From positions 1 through 5,257 of the forward strand of contig DPMO01000259.1 in NCBI GenBank assembly GCA_003541445.1: 5,257 nt of DNA, read 5' to 3'. This document shows positions 1-5,257 of this stretch, one piece after another. The DNA is from Clostridiales bacterium. Its GTDB lineage: Bacteria > Bacillota > Sulfobacillia > UBA995 > UBA9673. The stretch's first letter is position 1, and every line of letters starts with the position of its first letter. The position numbers and the translations under genes were made by a program. The notes beneath the pieces are model-generated. The model was given only the letters and a program-made list of their open reading frames with translations. It did not search any database and was not told the DNA's origin.

Positions 1-720
<720 letters not shown>

Positions 721-724
<4 letters not shown>

Positions 725-1422
725 CGCCGACCTCCCGCGCCGGCCAACCGCCTTTCGTCCGCACGTCGCCCTCTCGTCAGCTCCCGCACGAGCGCTTCGA
801 GTCTGTCCACACGTCGCTGGAGCTCTTCGGTCCTCGAACGCTCCTCGCGGAGAGCCTCGGCGACAGGGTCCGGAAGTCGGCCGTGTTCCAACGGGTCAAC
901 CCGTTCCCCGCTTCGGACGACAATCCTGCCCGGCACGCCGACGACGGTGCAGTCCGGCGGGACGTCCTTCACCACGACGGCCCCCGCGCCGATGCGGCTC
1001 CCTCGGCCGACGGTTATGTTGCCGAGGATCTTCGCCCCCACGCCCAACACGCAGCCGGGTTCCACCGTCGGGTGCCTCTTCCCCTTCTCCTTCCCGGTGC
1101 CGCCCAGCGTGACCCCTTGGTAGATGGTCACGTTGTCGCCCACCACGGCCGTCTCGCCGATGACGACCCCGAGACCGTGGTCGATGAAGACCCCGCGCCC
1201 GATGGTGGCGCCGGGATGTATCTCGATACCCGTCAGGAAGCGGCTCAAATGAGAGACCAGCCGCGCCGGGAGGAACAACCGGGCCCGGTACAGGCGGTGC
1301 GCCAGGCGGTGAAGGATGAGGGCGTGAACGCCCGGGTAACAGAGGAGGACCTCCAGGAGGCTCCTCGCCGCCGGGTCGCGTTCGAAGACGGCCCGGATGT
1401 GACTGACGAGTGTCGAGGCCAA
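721..1422 (-). CDS. cysE: Serine O-acetyltransferase (short, EpsC-type)
   Basis: Transfers acetyl from acetyl-CoA to L-serine, giving O-acetylserine, the acceptor for sulfide in cysteine synthesis. It is 233 residues from the TTG at 1422. A short N-terminal helical part (about 1-64) is followed by a left-handed beta-helix of hexapeptide repeats (about 65-170). Expected catalytic residues are present: D81-H82 in FIDHG and H117 in KRHPT, with the GVTLGGTG segment (103-110) between them. A charged, probably coiled-coil tail (about 187-217) follows. The length fits the short Bacillota form, which lacks the large N-terminal domain of E. coli CysE. The TTG start is chosen because AGGGAGGAGG (1440-1431) sits 8 nt upstream, homology begins there, and the open frame further upstream runs through the T-box leader. 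The C-terminus ends GGRR and lacks the terminal Ile that classically docks into O-acetylserine sulfhydrylase. The stop overlaps the cysS start (ATGA). Confidence 0.95.
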
Positions 1423-1430
1423 GGTCGTCT

Positions 1431-1440
1431 CCTCCTCCCT
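1431..1440 (-). promoter_or_regulatory. Ribosome binding site deciding the cysE TTG start
   Basis: On the minus strand AGGGAGGAGG lies 8 nt before the TTG at 1422. No ATG or GTG in the same frame is close by, and this near-perfect anti-16S match is the main reason for taking the TTG as start. Confidence 0.85.
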
Positions 1441-1444
1441 GACT

Positions 1445-1472
1445 GTATCGCTTCGCGTGGCCGTATCGCTTC
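1445..1472 (-). repeat. Short direct repeat, two copies of GAAGCGATAC
   Basis: On the minus strand GAAGCGATAC occurs at 1472-1463 and again, identical, at 1454-1445, an 18-nt period. Both copies lie between the T-box terminator and the cysE Shine-Dalgarno. It could be a chance duplication or part of an mRNA structure; no function is assigned. Confidence 0.6.
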
Positions 1473-1475
1473 CCG

Positions 1476-1512
1476 CAAACCGAAGGCCCCCGCCAGTGCA
1501 GAGACGGGGGCC
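1476..1512 (-). terminator. Intrinsic terminator of the Cys T-box leader
   Basis: On the minus strand GGCCCCCG (1512-1505) pairs perfectly with CGGGGGCC (1492-1485) around a 12-nt loop, giving an 8-bp, all-GC stem. The following tract is TTCGGTTT, so the U-run is weak and interrupted. The stem uses bases 1506-1505, also needed for the antiterminator, so the two structures are mutually exclusive as expected for a T-box switch. Confidence 0.82.
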
Positions 1513-1804
1513 CGCGTTTCCACCCTGCTTGACCCGGCCCGGCCGGGTCCGCTCAGCCGGCACCATCATGCCGCTGCCCGTTAACGGGGGCGTCCGGGTC
1601 AGCCTACTTGGGCCTTGGGCCTCCCGCCCTCCGGCGGAGGCCGTGACTCCCGTTCGGTGACCGGCTCCCGGAGGCATTTCACCCGGGGCCGTCGGAGGCC
1701 GCTCTCAGCCCTGGGGCGGCCCTCTCTGACCGCGGCGGCCGGGTTACTTCGTCCGTTCACAGCCTTTGGAGCCTTCGAGAGAAGACCTTTGACACCGTTT
1801 GGGT
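1485..1804 (-). promoter_or_regulatory. T-box riboswitch leader, tRNA-Cys specific, upstream of cysE-cysS
   Basis: Transcribed leftwards from about 1804. Stem I is closed by AGGCTGTGA (1765-1757) with TCACGGCCT (1646-1638), 9 bp with one G-U. It carries GAAGTA (1750-1745) near its base, AGAGAG (1727-1722), and a distal hairpin GGCCGC (1721-1716)/GCGGCC (1702-1697). The specifier region reads GAAATGCCTCC with codon TGC (Cys) at 1676-1674. A stem II-like region follows (about 1630-1552). Stem III is GACCCGGC (1549-1542)/GCCGGGTC (1538-1531). The T-box core AGGGTGGAAACGCGG (1526-1512) forms an antiterminator: GCAGGG (1528-1523) with CTCTGC (1503-1498), a 7-nt bulge TGGAAAC, then GCG (1515-1513) with CGT (1506-1504). 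TGGA in the bulge complements UCCA, the 3' end of tRNA-Cys with discriminator U. Uncharged tRNA-Cys should stabilise the antiterminator and permit cysE-cysS transcription. Confidence 0.95.
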
Positions 1805-1818
1805 GGAATCATTATAGG
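1789..1818 (+). promoter_or_regulatory. Possible second, upstream promoter towards ctsR
   Basis: Plus-strand TTGACA (1789-1794), an 18-nt spacer and TATAGG (1813-1818). The -35 is perfect but the -10 matches only four of six bases and lies on top of the opposite-strand TATAAT. It may be chance; if active, its transcript would begin near 1825 and enter ctsR through the CtsR operator. Confidence 0.3.
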
Positions 1819-1840
1819 ACCGTGGCGGAACCCTTGTCAA
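1811..1840 (-). promoter_or_regulatory. Sigma-A-type promoter of the T-box-cysE-cysS unit
   Basis: On the minus strand a perfect -35 TTGACA (1840-1835), an 18-nt spacer and a perfect -10 TATAAT (1816-1811). Predicted start is near A1804, which places stem I of the T-box about 40 nt downstream. Its -35 occupies the same bases as the -35 of the divergent ctsR promoter. Confidence 0.85.
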
Positions 1841-1862
1841 ACAGGATGTGGAGGCATATAAT
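1834..1862 (+). promoter_or_regulatory. Sigma-A-type promoter of the ctsR-mcsA-mcsB-clpC operon
   Basis: TTGTCA (1834-1839, five of six to consensus), a 17-nt spacer and a perfect TATAAT (1857-1862). Predicted transcription start is near 1869, giving a 5' leader of about 50 nt. The CtsR operator begins at the base after the -10, so bound repressor would block polymerase. Confidence 0.85.
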
Positions 1863-1885
1863 GGTCAAGGTCAGTCAAGGTCAAA
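1863..1885 (+). promoter_or_regulatory. CtsR operator, apparently two interleaved boxes
   Basis: The known CtsR box is two RGTCAAA heptads 3 nt apart (10-nt period). Here GGTCAAG (1863-1869) and AGTCAAG (1873-1879) are 3 nt apart, each one base off consensus. A second pair with the same period is GGTCAGT (1869-1875, two bases off) and GGTCAAA (1879-1885, perfect). The position spans about -6 to +17 of the predicted transcript, right for repression. It indicates CtsR autoregulation of its own operon. Confidence 0.88.
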
Positions 1886-1919
1886 CCCGGCCTCCGGATG
1901 TTGGAGAGGTGTCATCAAC

Positions 1920-2381
1920 GTGCCCGGCACTCTGGCCGACGCGATAGAAGCCTATCTTCTCCGACTCATCGAGGAGACGGAACGGGACATGCTCGAGGTG
2001 AGCCGGCGGGAGCTCGCGGCCAGGTTTCGGTGTGTTCCGTCGCAGATAAACTACGTCCTGGAGACCCGGTTCACACCGGAGCGGGGGTTCATCGTGAGGA
2101 GCCGGAGGGGAGCCGGAGGCTGCATCGTCATAGCCCAGGTCACCAAGGGCGACTCCTCGGACCTTTTGCGGCGTCTGTACGCCAGGGCGGGCCGCGGACT
2201 CACCTCATCCCAGGCTCTGGACATGGTCAGGCTCCTTCGTCACCAGGGTGCTGTCAGCGAACGCGAGGCCGGTCTCATAGAGGCCGCCTTGGCCGCCGTG
2301 CCGGTGCCGCCTGTGTGGGCCGGAGGCGACATGGTCAGAGGCAGAGTGATGAGGGCTCTCCTGGCCGCCTTGATGGCCTAG
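1920..2381 (+). CDS. ctsR: CtsR, repressor of class III heat-shock genes
   Basis: Dimeric winged-helix repressor of clp protease genes, released by heat or by McsA/McsB action. From GTG 1920 it is 153 residues and aligns with B. subtilis CtsR without gaps over the first 70. The helix-turn-helix region runs about 26-47, with the family signature CVPSQINYV (38-46), then TRFTPERG (49-56). The beta-wing RSRRGAGG (60-67) has the arginines that contact DNA and are McsB targets in relatives; its glycine loop reads GAGG instead of the usual GGGG. The C-terminal domain (about 80-153) contains SEREAGLI. The start is supported by GGAGAGGTG (1903-1911) 8 nt upstream and by the family N-terminus. An in-frame GTG at 1848 would lie inside the promoter and is rejected. 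First gene of the operon, 40 nt before mcsA, preceded by its own operator. Confidence 0.96.
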   Translation: MPGTLADAIEAYLLRLIEETERDMLEVSRRELAARFRCVPSQINYVLETRFTPERGFIVRSRRGAGGCIVIAQVTKGDSSDLLRRLYARAGRGLTSSQALDMVRLLRHQGAVSEREAGLIEAALAAVPVPPVWAGGDMVRGRVMRALLAALMA

Positions 2382-2421
2382 GGGAAGGGGACAGGCCGGA
2401 AGACCGTTGGAGGTGGCTCAG

Positions 2422-2925
2422 GTGCTTTGCCAGGAATGCCGGAAGAGGCCGGCCACCGTTCACATAACGCGCATCGTGAACGGTCGCAAGACCGAGATGA
2501 GTCTTTGCGAGCAGTGCGCCCGCGAGAAAGGGGAGCTGGAGTTCCTCGTCGAGCCGCAGTTCCCCATCCAGAGCTTCCTGGCCAGCCTCCTTCAGCAGGG
2601 GGCTGTGCCGATGCTGAAGGTCTCCGGGCCGCCGACGTGCGAGACGTGCGGACTCACTTTCGAGGAGTTCTCCCGGACGGGCCGCCTGGGCTGTTCAGGG
2701 TGTTACGAGCGTTTCGGCGAGAGGTTGGACCCGGTGCTCAGGCGGATCCACGGTTCGGCCCGGCACACGGGGAAGGTCCCCGCCCGGAGCGGAGAGGCGA
2801 TCAAGGCCCGCCGCGAGCTGGCGAGACTGCGGGAAGCCCTCGCCGAAGCCGTGAAGGCCGAGGAGTTCGAGAAGGCCGCCGAACTCCGGGACGAGATCAA
2901 GAGGTTGGAGAAGGAAGTGGGGTGA
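2422..2925 (+). CDS. mcsA: McsA, zinc-binding activator of the McsB kinase
   Basis: Partner protein that binds and activates McsB and influences CtsR activity; in B. subtilis its cysteines also respond to thiol oxidation. It is 167 residues from GTG 2422. Four CxxC pairs are present: C3/C6, C29/C32, C73/C76 and C91/C94, expected to form two zinc modules. A charged C-terminal UVR domain (about 128-165, with EEFEKAAELRDEIKRLE) probably mediates protein contact. GTG 2422 is chosen because the protein then begins MLCQEC, like B. subtilis MICQEC, and GGAGGT (2409-2414) lies 7 nt before it. The in-frame TTG at 2407 would put that ribosome site inside the gene. The mcsB start follows 7 nt after the stop, suggesting coupled translation and matched amounts of the two partners. 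Confidence 0.95.
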   Translation: MLCQECRKRPATVHITRIVNGRKTEMSLCEQCAREKGELEFLVEPQFPIQSFLASLLQQGAVPMLKVSGPPTCETCGLTFEEFSRTGRLGCSGCYERFGERLDPVLRRIHGSARHTGKVPARSGEAIKARRELARLREALAEAVKAEEFEKAAELRDEIKRLEKEVG

Positions 2926-2932
2926 CGAGGGC

Positions 2933-4030
2933 GTGACTCTTTTCCCTGACCTGACAGGCAAGGCGCTCAGCCGCTGGATGCTGGCCGACGGACCCGAGTC
3001 CGACACGGTCATCTCCAGCCGGGTCCGGCTGGCCCGGAACATAGAAGGTCTTCCCTTCCCCCACCTCATGACACCCGAGCGGGGCGAGAAAGTCGTCGAG
3101 ATGGTCAGGAGGGCCTTCGCCTCAAAGGATGCCGCCAAGCTGGGGCTGGACGACGCCGAGGTCATCCGCATGTCGGAGATGTCCGTCGTCGACCGTCAGG
3201 TGCTGGTGGAGAAGCATCTCATCAGCCCCAACCTCGCCCGCAACTCGACCACGGGGGCGGCGGCCATCACGCCGGACGAATCCGTCAGCGTGATGATCAA
3301 CGAGGAGGACCACATCCGGATACAGTGCCTCTACGCCGGCCTCCAGCTCCGGGAGGCCCTGTACCGCGCCGACCGCGTGGACGATCTCCTCGAGGGGAAG
3401 ATGGAGTACGCCTTCTCCGAGAACCGCGGCTACCTGACGGCCTGTCCGACGAACGTCGGGACCGGCATGAGGGCCTCGGTGATGGTCCATCTTCCGGCCC
3501 TCGTCATCAACAACAAGGCGGGTCAGGTCTTCACCACCGTGGTCAAGCTCGGCTTCATCGTCCGAGGACTCTACGGCGAGGGCACCGAGGCCGTCGGGAA
3601 CATCTTCCAGGTCTCGAACCAGGTGACCCTGGGCCAGTCCGAGGCCGAGATCGTGCAGAACCTCCGCAACGTCGTCGAGCAGATCATCGCCCAGGAGAAA
3701 GAGGCTCGGGAATCGCTCATGTCCGAGATGAAGGAGCAGATAGAGGACAAGGTGGGTCGGGCCTACGGCATCCTTCTCTACGGTCACGTCTTCTCTTCCA
3801 AGGAGGCGATGCAGTACCTCAGCGACGTCCGGCTGGGCGTGGACCTGGGGCTGCTCCCGCAGGTGAACCGCCAGGTCCTGAACGAGCTCCTGGTGGCCAT
3901 CAGGCCCGGGTACCTTCAGAAGATGGCCGGCCGCGAACTCGACCCCTGGGAGCGGGACACCATGAGAGCCGACCTCATCCGGTCCAGACTCAGACCCGAC
4001 GGACAGGCTTCAGCCTCGGCATCAGCCTGA
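2933..4030 (+). CDS. mcsB: McsB, protein-arginine kinase
   Basis: Phosphorylates arginine side chains on proteins, marking them for ClpC-ClpP and inactivating CtsR; it descends from the phosphagen (guanidino) kinase fold. It is 365 residues, near the usual 350-365. Seen in order: the nucleotide-phosphate-binding segment SSRVRLARN (28-36), EKHLISPNL (93-101), NEEDH (123-127) with the catalytic acidic residues, CPTNVGTG (171-178) with the conserved active-site cysteine C171, [11 protein letters not shown] (180-190), and [13 protein letters not shown] (211-223). The C-terminal domain includes [10 protein letters not shown] (297-306) and RDTMRA (341-346), the RDxxRA motif linked to phospho-arginine binding in McsB. 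The last residues are an Ala/Ser repeat (ASASASA). The GTG start has GGGGTGA (2919-2925) 7 nt upstream, overlapping the mcsA stop, so translation is probably coupled. Confidence 0.97.
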   Translation: MTLFPDLTGKALSRWMLADGPESDTVISSRVRLARNIEGLPFPHLMTPERGEKVVEMVRRAFASKDAAKLGLDDAEVIRMSEMSVVDRQVLVEKHLISPNLARNSTTGAAAITPDESVSVMINEEDHIRIQCLYAGLQLREALYRADRVDDLLEGKMEYAFSENRGYLTACPTNVGTGMRASVMVHLPALVINNKAGQVFTTVVKLGFIVRGLYGEGTEAVGNIFQVSNQVTLGQSEAEIVQNLRNVVEQIIAQEKEARESLMSEMKEQIEDKVGRAYGILLYGHVFSSKEAMQYLSDVRLGVDLGLLPQVNRQVLNELLVAIRPGYLQKMAGRELDPWERDTMRADLIRSRLRPDGQASASASA

Positions 4031-4047
4031 AGGTAGAAAGGTGTGAG

Positions 4048-4066
4048 CGCGCGGCCGAACCGCGCG
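4048..4066 (+). other. GC hairpin between mcsB and clpC, next to the clpC ribosome site
   Basis: CGCGCGG (4048-4054) and CCGCGCG (4060-4066) are perfect inverted repeats around a 5-nt loop (CCGAA). No T-run follows, so it is not an intrinsic terminator. The stem ends 2 nt before the AAGGAGGT (4069-4076) of clpC. It may be an mRNA stability, processing or translation element, or simply a product of high GC. Confidence 0.55.
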
Positions 4067-4083
4067 GGAAGGAGGTTCAAACG

Positions 4084-5257
4084 ATGTTCGCTCGCTACAC
4101 GGAGAGGGCCCAGCGCGTCATCCTCCTGGCCCAGGAGGAGGCCAGGCGCCGCAAGGAAGGCGTTGTCGGCACCGAGCACATCCTTCTCGGTCTCCTCCGC
4201 GAGGGTGAGGGCGTCGGGACGAAGGTCCTCCAGGCGCTCGGCGTCGACCTCGAACGGGCCCGGAGCGAGGTCGAGAAATTGATCGGAGCCGGAGGGACCG
4301 GCCGCCCGCAGGGTCCCGTCGAGGGCGTCGTCCTGACCCCGAGGGCGAAGAAGGTCGTCATGGAACTCGCGCCGCGGGAGGCGCAGAGCCTCGGCCACAA
4401 CTACGTCGGGACGGAACACCTCCTTCTCGCCCTCCTGCGGGAAGGGGAAGGGATAGCGGCCAAGGCCCTCGAGGGGATGGGTGTCGACCTGGAGCGGGCG
4501 CGGGGACTGGTCGTCCAGCTCCTCGGCGGGCACCAGGCTCCTCAGGGTCTCTGGGCGCACCTCGCGGGCATGCCCGCGCCGCCCGGGATCCAGGCCCCCG
4601 GGCGGCAGCGCCAGGCCCCGGGCAGGTCCAAGACCCCGACTCTCGACACCTACGGCCGTGACCTCACCGCCCTCGCCCGCGAAGGCAAGCTGGACCCGGT
4701 CATCGGACGGGAAAAGGAGATCGAACGGGTCATCCAGGTCTTGAGCCGCCGGACCAAGAACAACCCCGCCCTCATCGGCGAGCCCGGCGTCGGGAAGACG
4801 GCCATCGTCGAGGGGCTGGCCCAGCGCATCGTTGACAACCGCGTCCCGGAGGTCTTGAAGGATAGGCGGGTCGTGGCCCTCGACCTGGCCTCGCTCGTGG
4901 CGGGTTCCAAGTACCGCGGTGAGTTCGAGGAACGCCTGAAGAGGGTGATGAACGAGATCCGCGGCAGCGGCGAGATCATCCTCTTCGTGGACGAGCTCCA
5001 CACCATCGTCGGCGCCGGGGCGGCCGAAGGGGCCATCGACGCCTCGAACATCCTCAAGCCAGCCCTGGCCCGGGGAGAGCTCCAGTGTATAGGAGCCACG
5101 ACGCTGGACGAGTACAGGAAGCACATCGAGAAGGACCCGGCCCTCGAGAGACGCTTCCAGCCCATCACCGTCTCCGAGCCGACCGTCGAGGAGACCCTTG
5201 CCATCCTCAGGGGACTGCGGGACCGCTATGAGGCTCACCACGGCGTCGAGATCCTGG
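4084..5257 (+). CDS. clpC: ClpC, AAA+ protein unfoldase, N-terminal 391 residues (truncated by window end)
   Basis: ATP-driven unfoldase that feeds proteins to ClpP; with adaptors or phospho-arginine marks it degrades damaged proteins and CtsR. The window holds about half of a protein usually near 810 residues. Two Clp-N repeats come first (about 4-68 and 84-148). Each has GTEH, whose glutamates E31 and E111 match B. subtilis E32 and E106 that bind phospho-arginine. A Pro/Gly/Gln-rich linker (about 149-183) precedes the first ATPase domain: Walker A GEPGVGKT (232-239), pore loop with Y277 in SKYRGEF, Walker B ILFVDE with D303-E304, sensor-1 region GATT (337-340) and arginine-finger region LERRF (354-358). 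The middle domain and second ATPase domain lie beyond the window. ATG 4084 has AAGGAGGT (4069-4076) 7 nt upstream. P97 falls within a predicted helix of the second repeat where relatives commonly have Leu or a non-proline residue. Last gene of the operon seen here, 53 nt after mcsB. Confidence 0.97.
   Translation, partial: MFARYTERAQRVILLAQEEARRRKEGVVGTEHILLGLLREGEGVGTKVLQALGVDLERARSEVEKLIGAGGTGRPQGPVEGVVLTPRAKKVVMELAPREAQSLGHNYVGTEHLLLALLREGEGIAAKALEGMGVDLERARGLVVQLLGGHQAPQGLWAHLAGMPAPPGIQAPGRQRQAPGRSKTPTLDTYGRDLTALAREGKLDPVIGREKEIERVIQVLSRRTKNNPALIGEPGVGKTAIVEGLAQRIVDNRVPEVLKDRRVVALDLASLVAGSKYRGEFEERLKRVMNEIRGSGEIILFVDELHTIVGAGAAEGAIDASNILKPALARGELQCIGATTLDEYRKHIEKDPALERRFQPITVSEPTVEETLAILRGLRDRYEAHHGVEIL

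Noticed and set aside
883..1584. Plus-strand open frame (233 codons) opposite cysE
   Set aside because: Antisense to conserved cysE and running into the T-box leader; protein is low-complexity and unrecognisable.
1423..1677. N-terminal extension of cysE from an upstream ATG
   Set aside because: The extension would translate the T-box terminator, antiterminator and stem III, and it shows no homology; the TTG at 1422 has a strong ribosome site.
1848..1919. N-terminal extension of CtsR from the GTG at 1848
   Set aside because: It would lie upstream of the predicted transcription start and encode the -10 box and CtsR operator; GTG 1920 matches the family N-terminus.
1615..1947. Plus-strand small open frames in the intergenic region (also 1457-1660)
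   Set aside because: They cross the T-box leader, both promoters and the operator, have no good ribosome site and no recognisable product.
2407..2421. TTG 2407 as the mcsA start
   Set aside because: It overlaps the GGAGGT that serves GTG 2422, and the extra five residues are not in the family.
3122..3787. Minus-strand open frame (221 codons) inside mcsB
   Set aside because: Shadow of mcsB in high-GC DNA; no plausible start context or recognisable domain.
4048..4066. Terminator between mcsB and clpC
   Set aside because: The hairpin has no T-tract and is followed directly by the clpC Shine-Dalgarno; the operon most likely continues.
3916..5241. Long minus-strand open frame (441 codons) opposite clpC and the end of mcsB
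   Set aside because: It is antisense to two clearly conserved genes, its composition is Leu/Asp/Gly/Arg-rich as expected from the complement of high-GC coding DNA, and no family is recognisable.

Overview
The window is GC-rich bacterial chromosome and looks like a high-GC member of the Bacillota (Clostridia-like or deeper-branching). The evidence is the ctsR-mcsA-mcsB-clpC operon, a tRNA-Cys T-box leader, strong AGGAGG-type Shine-Dalgarno sites and frequent GTG/TTG starts. I cannot name a genus. Coding density is high and no mobile element, CRISPR array, tRNA or rRNA was seen.

Left part (1-1840, minus strand): a cysteine unit reading leftwards. A consensus promoter (1811-1840) drives a roughly 320-nt T-box leader (about 1804 to 1485). 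Both its specifier codon (UGC) and its discriminator-reading bulge (UGGA) match tRNA-Cys. Next come cysE (serine O-acetyltransferase, TTG start at 1422) and cysS (cysteinyl-tRNA synthetase, cut by the window start). cysE and cysS overlap at ATGA. When uncharged tRNA-Cys accumulates, the leader should let transcription through, raising both cysteine precursor supply and Cys-tRNA charging.

Right part (1834-5257, plus strand): the class III heat-shock / protein-arginine-phosphorylation operon. A promoter (TTGTCA-17-TATAAT) is followed at once by a CtsR operator, then ctsR (repressor), mcsA (zinc protein activating the kinase), mcsB (protein-arginine kinase) and clpC (AAA+ unfoldase, cut by the window end). 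Key residues are present throughout: the CtsR wing, four CxxC pairs in McsA, NEEDH and CPTN in McsB, and the two ClpC N-domain glutamates that bind phospho-arginine. The set therefore looks functional: McsB marks proteins with phospho-arginine, ClpC recognises the mark, and McsA/McsB control CtsR and ClpC.

The genes themselves are well-known families. The unusual material is in the 1423-1919 intergenic region. The two divergent promoters use the same 7 bp (TTGTCAA, 1834-1840) as their -35 elements on opposite strands, and the CtsR operator appears to be two interleaved boxes. Smaller oddities are a Gly-to-Ala change in the CtsR heat-sensing loop, a proline inside a predicted ClpC N-domain helix, and a GC hairpin abutting the clpC Shine-Dalgarno. 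I did not find an undescribed gene system.
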